Below, piece by piece: positions 33,076 to 41,176 of a stretch of DNA of 64,000 nt. Numbering within the stretch: the first letter of the stretch is position 1; every line of letters begins with the position of its first letter. The translations under genes were made by a program, and so were the position numbers. The stretch lies in NCBI RefSeq assembly GCF_000015565.1, contig NC_008786.1:2976001-3040000 (forward strand). Direction: 5' to 3'. This stretch comes from Verminephrobacter eiseniae EF01-2 (lineage in GTDB: Bacteria; Pseudomonadota; Gammaproteobacteria; Burkholderiales; Burkholderiaceae_C). The notes beneath the pieces were generated by a model that had not been told where the DNA came from, did no database searches, and saw only the letters and a list, made by a program, of their open reading frames with translations.

Positions 33076-34358
33076 AACCCCTGAAACCCCTGGACGAAGC
33101 ACTGGCCGAGCTACTGGCCCAGGCCCGGCCCCTGCCGGCCACCGACCAGGTGAGCACGCTCGACGCCGATGGCCGCGTGCTGGCGCAAGACTGCATCTCG
33201 GCGCTGCAAGTGCCGGCGCAGGACAATAGCGCGATGGACGGCTACGCCGTGCGCTGCGCCGATGTAACGGCACCGGGCAGCGTCTTGCCGGTAGCGCAGC
33301 GCATCACCGCAGGCAGCGCCTGCGCAGCGCTGCCACCAGGCAGCGCCGCGCGCATCTTCACCGGCGCCCCGATGCCTGCGGGAGCCGACGCCATCGTGTT
33401 GCAGGAAGACTGTCAGGCCCTGGCCGTCGAGCGCCAGACGCCATCCGGCAGCGCTCAGATGCCCTCCGGCAGCGGCCAGACATCGCCCGATCACGGCCTG
33501 GGCCAGGTGCAGATCAACGCCCGGCCCCAGCCCGGCCAATGGCTGCGCCATGCGGGCGAAGACATTCGCCGTGGCGCCGTGGTGCTGACGGCCGGCACGC
33601 GCCTGACGCCGGCTACGCTGGGCCTGGCCGCCAGCATCGGCCTGGACCGGCTGCAAGTGGCGCGCCGCCCACGGGTGGCGCTGTTTTCCACCGGCGACGA
33701 ACTGGTCATGCCCGGCACCGTGCCGCCCGGGCAGATGCGCCCCGGCGCCATCTACAACAGCAACCGATTCTTCCTGCGCGCGATGCTGCTGCGCCTGGCA
33801 TGCGAGGTGAGCGACCTGGGCATCGTCCCCGACCAGCGCGAGGCCACCGAACAAGCCCTGCAGGCCGCCAGCGCTGCGCATGACCTGATCCTGACCAGTG
33901 GCGGCGTCTCGGTGGGCGAAGAAGACCATGTCAAACCCGCCGTTCAGGCGCTGGGGCGGCTGGACCTGTGGCAGATCGCGATCAAGCCCGGCAAACCCTT
34001 CGCCTACGGCCGGGTCGGGCCGGCGCACTTCATCGGGCTGCCCGGCAACCCGGTGTCGAGCTTTCTGACCTTTGCGTTGCTGGTGCGGCCCTTTGTGCTG
34101 CGCTTGCAGGGCATGACCGACGTGGCCCCGAAACCCATCGCCGCCAGCGCCCGTTTCGCCTGGCCCAAGGCCGATCAGCGCCGCGAATTCCTGCGCGTGC
34201 GCCAGCACCCGATGGGCGGGTTGGAACTGTTTGGCAACCAAAGCTCCGGCGTGCTCAGTTCCGCCGCCTGGGGCGACGGCGTGGTCGACAACCCGGCCGG
34301 CCAGACCATTGCACCGGGCGACAGCGTGCAGTTCATTGCGTTTTCGCAACTGCTGTGA
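33060..34358 (+). CDS. moeA: Molybdopterin molybdenumtransferase MoeA
   Basis: 432 residues. Signatures are AQDNSAMDGYAVRCADV, RIFTGAPMPAGADAIVLQED, ALFSTGDELVMPG, DLILTSGGVSVGEEDHVKPA, and GLPGNPVSSFLTF. It inserts molybdate into adenylylated molybdopterin. The linker near residues 125-150 carries an insertion with near-repeated PSGSAQM / PSGSGQT segments. AGGAAG precedes the ATG at 33060. The stop overlaps the moaD start. Confidence 0.96.
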   Translation: MRPAMKPLKPLDEALAELLAQARPLPATDQVSTLDADGRVLAQDCISALQVPAQDNSAMDGYAVRCADVTAPGSVLPVAQRITAGSACAALPPGSAARIFTGAPMPAGADAIVLQEDCQALAVERQTPSGSAQMPSGSGQTSPDHGLGQVQINARPQPGQWLRHAGEDIRRGAVVLTAGTRLTPATLGLAASIGLDRLQVARRPRVALFSTGDELVMPGTVPPGQMRPGAIYNSNRFFLRAMLLRLACEVSDLGIVPDQREATEQALQAASAAHDLILTSGGVSVGEEDHVKPAVQALGRLDLWQIAIKPGKPFAYGRVGPAHFIGLPGNPVSSFLTFALLVRPFVLRLQGMTDVAPKPIAASARFAWPKADQRREFLRVRQHPMGGLELFGNQSSGVLSSAAWGDGVVDNPAGQTIAPGDSVQFIAFSQLL

Positions 34359-34609
34359 TGAAGGTCACGCTGCGTTACTTCGCCGCCATCCGCGAGGCCA
34401 TGGGCCAGGGCAGCGAGTCCGTAGAGACGACGGCGGCCACGCTGGGCGCGCTGCGCGACGAGCTGATCGCCCGTGGCGGCGCCCCGGCCGCCAGCCTGGC
34501 CCGCCACCGGGCCGTGCGCATGGCGCTGAACCAGTGTCTGAGCGAGGAAACAGCCCCCCTGATCGACGGGGCCGAGGTCGCGTTCTTTCCACCCGTGACC
34601 GGCGGGTGA
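34358..34609 (+). CDS. moaD: Molybdopterin synthase small subunit MoaD
   Basis: 83 residues, ubiquitin-like fold: VTLRYFAAIREAMGQGSESV, VRMALNQCLSEE, and the essential C-terminal Gly-Gly (PPVTGG*), which is thiocarboxylated to donate sulfur. ATGA overlap with moeA. The expected partner moaE is not found directly downstream, where a non-coding stretch and then the catabolic cluster begin. Confidence 0.95.
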   Translation: MKVTLRYFAAIREAMGQGSESVETTAATLGALRDELIARGGAPAASLARHRAVRMALNQCLSEETAPLIDGAEVAFFPPVTGG

Positions 34610-34909
34610 TGGGCGCGGGCGGGCGCAGTCGGGTGCAGGCGGGCGCGGACTGGGCGCGGGCACGCAAAGGGGGCGCCACAGGCGCGGAGGCCGCCTCTGC
34701 AGAAAGTTGCCGGGCCAGGCGTACCAGCGCTGCGCCGCCACGATACGGGCGACGCAGCCGGCCACCGCCGGCGCGGTGGACGTGGTCCAACGCACTGCGG
34801 GGTGGCACGGTCTTTACTCCTCGATCAAGACGCCTGTCGGGGCACCGGCGGGCCAAAAAAACCCGTCACGCGGCGGATGCGTCCGTCGCGGGCGGATTCA
34901 GCCAGCGCT
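34610..34909. other. Non-coding gap between moaD and the catabolic cluster
   Basis: These 300 GC-rich bases hold no recognisable gene. On the minus strand a T7 run follows imperfectly paired GC-rich sequence at about 34855-34900, in the position expected for a terminator of the convergent binding-protein gene, but the stem is poor. A minus-strand stretch reading VAGCVARIVAAQRWYAWPGN could be a gene remnant that I do not recognise. No moaE is seen. Confidence 0.5.
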
Positions 34910-36076
34910 TCAAGGAGCGAGCTTCCATTGGCTGTTGTCGAGCCTGACGATCACGCGGGCGCGTTCGTCCACGCCGTAGAGGCTGCCGGGCTTGAAGTTG
35001 TAGACGCCGTGTGTGCCCACCACTTCCTTCGTGCTGACGATGGCGTCGCGCAGCGCCACGCGGAACTCGGGCGTGCCCGGTTGCGCCTTTTTCATTGCGC
35101 GCGATGCGGCGTCGGCGAACACCAGCCAGGCGTCGAACGAGTAGGCCGAGAAGGCATCGCTCGTCGGCGCCTGGTGCACCTTCCGGAATGCCGCGCGGAA
35201 GCTGGCCGCGATCTTCCTGGTCGGGTGGTCGGGCGGCAACTGCTCGGCCACGATCACCGGGCCGGTCGGCATCAGCGCGTTCTGGCCGGCTGTGCCGACC
35301 ACGCGCACGAAGTCGGGGTTGATCAGGCCGTGCTGGCCGTACACACCCCCTTTGAAGCCGCGCTCTTGCAGCGCCAGGAACGGCAGCGCGCCCGGCGTGC
35401 CGGAGCCGCCGGTCATGACCGCGTCGGGCCGCAGCGCGACGAGCTTGAGCACCTGTCCGGTCACCGACGGGTCGGCGCGCGCATAGCGCTCGTTGCCCAC
35501 CACCTCGATGCCGGCGCCGGACGCCGCCTTCATCAGCGTGTCGTACACCAGGTCGCCCCAGGCGTCGGAAAAGCCGATGTAGCCCACCGTCCGCACCTTG
35601 TTGCGCTTCATGCGTTCGACGACCGCGTCGATCATCAACTGCACCGGCTGCGCCACGGTGACCACCCACGGGTTCTCGTTCGGGTCGAGCAAGATGGGCG
35701 TCAGGCCGATCATGGGCGTCTTCGCCTCCTTGCCCACCTGCGCCATGGCGATGGCCGCCGGCACACCGGAGGTGCCCATCAGCAAGTCGACCTTTTCTTC
35801 CTCGATCAGTTTGCGCGCGTTGCGCCCGGCGCTGCTCGGGTCCGAGCCGTCGTCCAGCACGATGAGCTGGACCTTGCGGCCATCCACCGCGGGTTGGTAG
35901 GCCAGCGCGGCCTGCATGCCCTTGGCGTAGGGCACGCCGACCGAGGAGTTCGGCCCCGACAGCGACACGCTCAGACCGACCTTCAGGTCGCCCGCCTGCG
36001 CGCTCGCAACGCACCAGGCGGCCAGCGCCGCAGCGAGTGCGCCGCGTGTCCAGGTCTGCATCAGGCGCTGCTTCAT
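34910..36076 (-). CDS. ABC-type substrate-binding protein (Peripla_BP_6), paralog A
   Basis: 388 residues with a signal peptide (RGALAAALAAWCVASAQAG). The fold matches branched-chain-type binding proteins: LKVGLSVSLSGPNSSVGVPY, GRKVQLIVLDDGSDPSSAGR, and YIGFSDAWGDLVYDTLMKAA. It is closely similar along its length to the gene at 38292-39446, indicating duplication within the cluster. It follows the oxygenase beta subunit, so the ligand is probably an aromatic acid substrate of the pathway (inference). No permease or ATPase gene lies nearby. Confidence 0.9.
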   Translation of the reverse strand: MKQRLMQTWTRGALAAALAAWCVASAQAGDLKVGLSVSLSGPNSSVGVPYAKGMQAALAYQPAVDGRKVQLIVLDDGSDPSSAGRNARKLIEEEKVDLLMGTSGVPAAIAMAQVGKEAKTPMIGLTPILLDPNENPWVVTVAQPVQLMIDAVVERMKRNKVRTVGYIGFSDAWGDLVYDTLMKAASGAGIEVVGNERYARADPSVTGQVLKLVALRPDAVMTGGSGTPGALPFLALQERGFKGGVYGQHGLINPDFVRVVGTAGQNALMPTGPVIVAEQLPPDHPTRKIAASFRAAFRKVHQAPTSDAFSAYSFDAWLVFADAASRAMKKAQPGTPEFRVALRDAIVSTKEVVGTHGVYNFKPGSLYGVDERARVIVRLDNSQWKLAP

Positions 36077-36117
36077 GTCGTGGCTCCGGTGGGGTGGTGG
36101 GGTGGTGGGCAGGTGGT

Positions 36118-36582
36118 TCAAATGAACAACTGGATCGCCGGCAATGCGCGCCCGGCGCCGAGCAGATCGATGCGCTTGGCGCGGATCGACCAACCGGCGG
36201 GCGTGCGCACCAGGTGGTGGCGCGCCGTGCCGCTCAGCAGGGTCTGCTCCTGGCCGCGCGCCTCGACGTAGAGGAACGGCGTGCGCAGCCATGCCTGGCC
36301 GTCTGCTTCGCGTTCGATGCGCGCCGCAGACAGCACGTGCTGGCTGTGGCTGGCCGGGTGCTGCGAATGCGCGCGCGGGTTCTGCAGGCGCTGCACGCGC
36401 AATTGCAGCAGCAGCCGGTCTTCATAGGCCAGCGAGTTGTGCGAATACGGGTCGGCCTGCGCCGCGCCGAGCAGCGGCACCCAGTAGTGGCCGTCGGCGG
36501 TGAACAGGGCGAGCCATTCGTCGAACCGGCGCTCGTCGAGCAGCGCCGCCTCGTGGGCGACGAAATCGCGCGGATCGTTCAT
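36118..36582 (-). CDS. Rieske ring-hydroxylating oxygenase beta subunit 1
   Basis: 154 residues, SnoaL-like cone fold typical of small subunits. It begins NDPRDFVAHEAALLDERRFD, continues EWLALFTADGHYWVPLLG and AYEDRLLLQLRVQRLQ, and ends DLLGAGRALPAIQLFI. It supports the alpha3beta3 assembly and has no metal site. Its ATG (36582) overlaps the stop of a chimeric duplicate ORF rather than of alpha 1 itself, because a 356-bp tandem duplication lies in between. Its own sequence is complete. Confidence 0.88.
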   Translation of the reverse strand: MNDPRDFVAHEAALLDERRFDEWLALFTADGHYWVPLLGAAQADPYSHNSLAYEDRLLLQLRVQRLQNPRAHSQHPASHSQHVLSAARIEREADGQAWLRTPFLYVEARGQEQTLLSGTARHHLVRTPAGWSIRAKRIDLLGAGRALPAIQLFI

Positions 36583-37110
36583 GGCCCGGCCGCCATGCCT
36601 GCCACCATCGACTGGGCCCAGGCGCGGAACTGGTTGCGCATCAGCAGTTCGTTCGTGCCGTTGGTGGTCACGCTGGCCTGCTGCGTCTCGGTGGCGTCGT
36701 GGTTGCGGTGCAGGCTGACCCACTCGTTGCCGTCGGCGCGCAGGCCCTGCTGGAGCAATTGCAGCAGCAGCCGGTCTTCATAGGCCAGCGAGTTGTGCGA
36801 ATACGGGTCGGCCTGCGCCGCGCCGAGCAGCGGCACCCAGTAGTGGCCGTCGGCGGTGAACAGGGCGAGCCATTCGTCGAACCGGCGCTTGTCGAGCAGC
36901 GCCGCCTCGTGGGCGACGAAATCGCGCGGATCGTTCATGGCCCGGCCTCCATGCCTGCCACCATCGACTGGGCCCAGGCGCGGAACTGGTTGCGCATCAG
37001 CAGTTCGTTCGTGCCGTTGGTGGTCACGCTGGCCTGCTGCGTCTCGGCGGCGTCGTGGTTGCGGTGCAGGCTGACCCACTCGTTGCCGTCGGCGCGCAGG
37101 CCCTGCTGGA
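36399..37110. repeat. 356-bp direct tandem duplication within the oxygenase genes
   Basis: Copy 1 is 36399-36754 and copy 2 is 36755-37110; each begins GCAATTGCAGCAGCAGCC and ends CAGGCCCTGCTGGA. By eye only three differences were found in 356 bases: ERR/KRR codon, GCCGCC/GCCTCC, and GGTGGCG/GGCGGCG. The unit spans the C-terminal coding end of alpha 1 and the first 60 codons of beta 1. Confidence 0.93.
36579..36938 (-). pseudogene. Chimeric beta/alpha ORF made by tandem duplication
   Basis: 119 codons. The first ~63 residues equal the N-terminus of beta subunit 1 (with Lys for Glu in LLDKRRFDEW). At LLLQL the frame passes into the last ~58 residues of alpha subunit 1 (LQQGLRADGNEWVSLHRNHD ... 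AWAQSMVAGM). It starts with ATGA at the alpha 1 stop and ends with ATGA at the true beta 1 start, so translational coupling along the operon is preserved. The product is unlikely to work as a subunit, but could be made and could interfere with assembly. Confidence 0.9.
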
Positions 37111-38260
37111 TGCTCTCGAACAGGTGCACATCGTCGTGCGCGAGCACCGACATCGGCGAGAACACGAGGCGGTTGTAGCTCATCGCGCGCTCGAACAGCA
37201 GCGCCGGCGCGCCAGCCGCGCGCAGGCTCCAGGCCTCGATCAGCGTGCGGTTGGCCGCCAGCGGCCGGATCACGCGGATGGCCTGCGGCGAGCCTTTGAC
37301 GGACAGGCTCGGATAGAAGACCGCGTTTTGCGGCGCGCGTTGCAATATCTCGGCGGCGCGCGCCGGGCCGTGCGCGGTGCGCAGCGCGGCTTCGTATTCG
37401 GGCAACGGCGCGTAGTTGGAGTGGATGCTGAAGTTCACGCCCAACTCGCTGTGGCCGTTGGCGAACACGCGCGCGCCCATGGCGTCGAAGAATTCGTGGC
37501 CCGAGCCGAACGGCAATATCTGCTCCAGCGCCATCGGCTTGGGGGCGCCGGGGTCGTGGCTGTCCCGCAGCGCCCGGGCCGCATGGATGGCCGACTCGTG
37601 CGTCGACATCGGGTGCACCGTGTCGTTGATGTTCTCCAGGTAGATCTTCCAGTTGCAGTGGATGATGTTGCGCAGCACGCCGCCGCCGACGCTGAGCCGG
37701 CCTTCGGGTGAGCGCTCGACCATGTCGTCGATGGCGCCCAGCACCGGGCCGAAGTAGTCCTCGAACGAGGGGCCGGTATCGGACAGCCGCACGAAGACGA
37801 AGTCGCGGTACAGCTTCAGATGCTTGACCACCGACAGCCCCTGCCCCGATGCGCAGGCTTTGAGCTGCGTGCCTTCGTAGCCGTTTTTCAGCGGCAGCCC
37901 GAGCGGCGCGCCGTCGAGCTGGTAGGTCCATGCGTGGTAGGGGCAGCGCAAGAAGCGGCCGGTGTTTCCGCTCTCGTCCGTGAGCAACTGCGCGCCTTTG
38001 TGGGCGCAGCGGTTGTACAGCGCGCGCACTGCGCCGTCGGGCTGGCGCACCATCAGCAGCGGCCGCCCGGCGATGTCTTGCGCGACAAAGTCGCCAGGCT
38101 CGGGCACCTGGCTCGCGTGGCCCAGGAAGAGCCAGGTGTTGGCGAACAGGTGCTGTCGTTCGAGCGCGAAAAGCTCCTCGCTCAGGTACAGGTCGCGGTG
38201 CACCCGGTCGCCCTGCACCAGCGCTGCGACGCGATCGGGACGGTCGCGATAGACGGTCAT
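36935..38260 (-). CDS. Rieske ring-hydroxylating oxygenase alpha subunit 1
   Basis: 441 residues. The N-terminal Rieske [2Fe-2S] site is C85-x-H87 (NRCAHKGAQ) and C106-x2-H109 (RCPYHAW). The catalytic mononuclear iron region is CNWKIYLENINDTVHPMSTH, giving the bridging Asp, two His and a distal carboxylate. It hydroxylates an aromatic substrate using electrons from the cluster's reductase. It is about 50% similar by eye to alpha 2 (45742-47055), with identical Rieske spacing. The ATG at 38260 aligns with alpha 2's start. Substrate unknown. Confidence 0.93.
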   Translation of the reverse strand: MTVYRDRPDRVAALVQGDRVHRDLYLSEELFALERQHLFANTWLFLGHASQVPEPGDFVAQDIAGRPLLMVRQPDGAVRALYNRCAHKGAQLLTDESGNTGRFLRCPYHAWTYQLDGAPLGLPLKNGYEGTQLKACASGQGLSVVKHLKLYRDFVFVRLSDTGPSFEDYFGPVLGAIDDMVERSPEGRLSVGGGVLRNIIHCNWKIYLENINDTVHPMSTHESAIHAARALRDSHDPGAPKPMALEQILPFGSGHEFFDAMGARVFANGHSELGVNFSIHSNYAPLPEYEAALRTAHGPARAAEILQRAPQNAVFYPSLSVKGSPQAIRVIRPLAANRTLIEAWSLRAAGAPALLFERAMSYNRLVFSPMSVLAHDDVHLFESIQQGLRADGNEWVSLHRNHDAAETQQASVTTNGTNELLMRNQFRAWAQSMVAGMEAGP

Positions 38261-38291
38261 GGCGCTGTGCCCGGTGGCTTGGGCGGTGGGG

Positions 38292-39446
38292 CTACGGCAC
38301 CAGTTTCCATTGGCCTTTGTCGAGCTGGACGACGACGCGCGAGCGCTCGTCCGAGCCATAGCGGTCGGTCGGCTTGAAGTTGTAGACGCTGTGCGCGCCG
38401 ACCAACTCCCTGGTGCCCACGATGGCATCGCGCAGCGCCAGCCGGAACTGCGCCGTGCCAGGCTCGGCCTTGCTGGCGAGCGCGCGCTGCGCGGCATCGA
38501 GGTAGATCGTCCAGGCATCGAAGCTGTAGGCCCAGAAGGTGTCGGTGGGCGCAGCGCCTTCGGACTTTTGGTAGGCGGCGCGAAACTCCAGCGCGACCTT
38601 CTTCATCGGGTGGGTGTCAGGCAGTTGCTCGGCCACCACCACCGGCCCCGTGGGCACCTGCACGCCTTGGACCGACGGGCCGCCGACACGGATGAAGTCG
38701 GGGTTGATCAGCGAGTGCATGCCGTAGATCTTGCCCTTGTAGCCGCGCTCGGCCAGCGCCAGGTATGGCAGCGCGCCGGGCGTGCCCGAGGCGCCGGTGA
38801 TCACCGCGTCGGGGCGCAGCGCGACGATCTTGAGCACCTGTCCGGCCACCGACGAAGCGCTGCGCGCATAGCGCTCGTTGGCCACCACTTCGATGCCGGC
38901 CGCAGGCGCCGACTTGGTGAGCGCGTCGTACACCAGGTCGCCCCAGGAGTCGGAAAAGCCGATGTAGGCCAGCGTCTTCACGCCGGCCTGCTTCATCTTC
39001 TCGACCATCGCGCTCATCATCAATGGCGCGGGCTGCGGCAATGTCACCATCCACGCGCCCTCCGCGCCGGGCAGGTCGGCGTTGGCGATGGCGATCAGCG
39101 GCGTCTTCGTCTCGCGCGCCACGCTGGCAATGGCCAGCGTGGCCGGCGCGCCGGCCGAGCCGATGATGACGTCGACCTTGTCTTCCTCGATCAGCTTGCG
39201 CGCATTGCGCGCGGCCGTGGACGGGTCGGAGGCATCGTCGAGCGCGATCAACTGCACCTTGTGGCCCCCCACCTGCGAGCGGTAGGCCAGCGCGGCCTTC
39301 ATGCCCTTGTCGTATGCAATGCCGAGCGACGACACCGGCCCCGACAGCGAGGTGATGAAGCCGACTTTCAGATCGGCGGCCTGTGCGCCCGCAGCGCCCA
39401 GGAGCGCAGCGAGGGCGAGTGTGTGAATGTGGCGCAGGACTTTCAT
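38292..39446 (-). CDS. ABC-type substrate-binding protein (Peripla_BP_6), paralog B
   Basis: 384 residues with a signal peptide (HTLALAALLGAAGAQAA). It parallels paralog A segment by segment: LKVGFITSLSGPVSSLGIAY, GHKVQLIALDDASDPSTAAR, YIGFSDSWGDLVYDALTKSA and a shared QWKL(A/V)P C-terminus. It lies between the second SDR gene and alpha 1. Two such proteins flanking an oxygenase pair suggest that the substrate is imported, or sensed, by periplasmic binding. The membrane parts of a transporter must be elsewhere. Confidence 0.9.
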   Translation of the reverse strand: MKVLRHIHTLALAALLGAAGAQAADLKVGFITSLSGPVSSLGIAYDKGMKAALAYRSQVGGHKVQLIALDDASDPSTAARNARKLIEEDKVDVIIGSAGAPATLAIASVARETKTPLIAIANADLPGAEGAWMVTLPQPAPLMMSAMVEKMKQAGVKTLAYIGFSDSWGDLVYDALTKSAPAAGIEVVANERYARSASSVAGQVLKIVALRPDAVITGASGTPGALPYLALAERGYKGKIYGMHSLINPDFIRVGGPSVQGVQVPTGPVVVAEQLPDTHPMKKVALEFRAAYQKSEGAAPTDTFWAYSFDAWTIYLDAAQRALASKAEPGTAQFRLALRDAIVGTRELVGAHSVYNFKPTDRYGSDERSRVVVQLDKGQWKLVP

Positions 39447-39500
39447 GGTGATGCCTCCAGTGGTGGTGGATGAAGGGGGGGGAAGCAAAACGAACGCCGC

Positions 39501-40352
39501 TCAGAGCACCAGGCTGGCGATGCTGGTGCCGCCGCAGACATAGAGCACCTGGCCGGTGACGAAGCCGCTGCCCGGTTCGGTGAAGAAGCGCACGGCGCGT
39601 GCCACGTCGGCCACTTCGCCCAGGCGCTTGACGGGCACCGAGGCCGCGAGCGCGCGTTCCTTGTCGCTGCCGGCCTGGACCAGGTCGTAGAACATGTCGG
39701 TGCGGATCGGCCCCGGCGCCACCACGTTCACCGTGATGCCGTCGGCCGCGAGCTCCAGCGCCCAGGTGCGCGCCAGGCCCAGCATGCCGGCCTTGGTGGC
39801 GCTGTAGCTGGTGCGCGTGGCCAGGCCCAGCACGGCGCGCGATGACATCAGCACGACGCGGCCGAAGCGCTGCGCGCGCATGGCCGGCAAGGCCCCTTGG
39901 ACGAGCGTGATGGCGCAACCCAGGTGCAGGTCGATCAGGGCGTCGAGGTCGTCGAGCTTGACGTCGGACAGCGGCGCGGCGCGGATGGCGCCGGCGTTGT
40001 GGACGATGGTGGTCGGCGCGAAGCGCTCGACGCATTCGCGCACGGCCTGCGCTGTCGCGCTGGCATCGCTCAGATCGACTTCGATGCTGTGCAGCCTCGG
40101 GTGGTCGATTCCGGCCTTGCGGCGCGCGAGCGCGAGCACCTCGTAGCCTTGCGCGAGCAGGTCGGCGCAGATCTGCTTGCCGATGCCGGCGCTGGCGCCG
40201 GTGACGAGCGCGACCCCGGGTGCGGCGCGCACTGGAGTGCCTTCGCCTTCGGCTACGGTATGAGCGCCTTCGGGCGGCCGGGCGGCGAAGGATGGGGCAC
40301 CTTCGCCTCCGGCTGCGGTATGAGCGCCTTCGGGCGGCCGGGCGCCGCTCAT
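39501..40352 (-). CDS. Short-chain dehydrogenase/reductase with repeat-derived N-terminus
   Basis: 283 residues from the ATG at 40352. The SDR core is canonical: VALVTGASAGIGKQICADLL with the NAD(P) motif TGxxxGxG, HNAG, VVLMSSRA with Ser, and the YSATK active site. The first 40 residues come from two 60-bp hairpin repeat units (ARPPEGAHTAAGGEGAP, ARPPEGAHTVAEGEGTP). Without them a GTG at 40232 gives a normal 243-residue SDR. It is probably a dehydrogenase acting on a dihydrodiol or hydroxyacyl intermediate (inference). It overlaps the cyclase stop by ATGA. Confidence 0.9.
   Translation of the reverse strand: MSGARPPEGAHTAAGGEGAPSFAARPPEGAHTVAEGEGTPVRAAPGVALVTGASAGIGKQICADLLAQGYEVLALARRKAGIDHPRLHSIEVDLSDASATAQAVRECVERFAPTTIVHNAGAIRAAPLSDVKLDDLDALIDLHLGCAITLVQGALPAMRAQRFGRVVLMSSRAVLGLATRTSYSATKAGMLGLARTWALELAADGITVNVVAPGPIRTDMFYDLVQAGSDKERALAASVPVKRLGEVADVARAVRFFTEPGSGFVTGQVLYVCGGTSIASLVL
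40233..40352. repeat. Two tandem 60-bp hairpin repeat units at the SDR start
   Basis: Read on the minus strand, each unit matches the one at 9368-9427: it contains the arm GGCGCTCAT and encodes ARPPEGAHT. The first unit starts ATGAGCGGC and supplies the SDR's ATG; the array is followed by GTGCGCGCC. Length 120 is a multiple of three, so the frame stays open. Confidence 0.9.
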
Positions 40353-41161
40353 GCCGACGCTCCGACCAGGGCGAGCACGCGCAGCGGGCTGCCGCTGCCT
40401 TTTTCGATCTTCAGCGGCGGGCAGATCAGCACCCCCCCCGCTGGCGGCAGCAGATCGAGGTTGCTCAGGCACTGCAGGCCATAGCGCCCCGCGCCATGCA
40501 TGTAGTAGTGGCATGGGTACGGCGGGCGCAGGTGCTGGCCCTGCCCGGCATCGGTGCCGATGGCTTCGGAGCCGAAGCCCAGCACGTCGCGCTGCTCGAC
40601 CAGGAAGCGCACGGCCTCGGTGCCCGGGCCTGGCGTGTGCTGGCCCGTCTGGTCGAAGTTCTGGTACGCCTGGGGGTCGCGGCGTTTGGACCAGTCGCTG
40701 CGCATCAGCACCCACGCACCCTTCGGGATGCGGCCGTGCGCGGCTTCGTAGCGCTCGATGTCGGCCACGCTCAGCAGGTAGTCGTCGTCGCGTTGCACCT
40801 CGGCCGAGCAGTCGATCACGCAGGCGGGCGCGATGAAGTGCTGCACGGCAATGGTGTCGACCGAGTTGTTCGGCAGATCGCGGCCCGAGATCCAGTGGAT
40901 CGGCGCGTCGAAGTGCGTGCCGGTGTGCTCGCCGCAGGAGAAGTTGTTCCAGTACCAGCCCGGGCCGCGCTCGTCGTACCTGGACACCTCCTCGATGCGA
41001 AAGGGCCAGCACTGCCCCATCTCGGGCGGCAGCGCGATCTGCGGGAACCCGGGCGTGAGCGTCTGCGTCAGGTCGATCACGCGGATCTGGCCGCTGGCCA
41101 GCGCGCCCACCAGGCCGCTCAGGAGCCGGGCGGCGGACATCGGTTCGGTGCTTGTCGTCAT
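40349..41161 (-). CDS. Cyclase-family metal hydrolase (kynurenine formamidase-like)
   Basis: 270 residues. The family metal motif HxGTHxDxPxH is present as GEHTGTHFDAPIHW. Other features are VIDLTQTLTPGFPQI near the N-terminus and a C-terminal GVLICPPLKIEKGSGSP. Family members hydrolyse amides or lactones, or cyclise products, using a divalent metal. It lies between the two SDR genes; a ring-opening or lactone-hydrolysing step in the pathway is plausible. The substrate is unknown. Confidence 0.9.
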   Translation of the reverse strand: MTTSTEPMSAARLLSGLVGALASGQIRVIDLTQTLTPGFPQIALPPEMGQCWPFRIEEVSRYDERGPGWYWNNFSCGEHTGTHFDAPIHWISGRDLPNNSVDTIAVQHFIAPACVIDCSAEVQRDDDYLLSVADIERYEAAHGRIPKGAWVLMRSDWSKRRDPQAYQNFDQTGQHTPGPGTEAVRFLVEQRDVLGFGSEAIGTDAGQGQHLRPPYPCHYYMHGAGRYGLQCLSNLDLLPPAGGVLICPPLKIEKGSGSPLRVLALVGASA

Positions 41162-41176
41162 CGTGGTGTTCCTGTC

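Noticed and set aside
34910..39446. A complete ABC importer in the catabolic cluster
   Set aside because: Only binding proteins are present; no permease or ATPase gene lies between 34910 and 48466.
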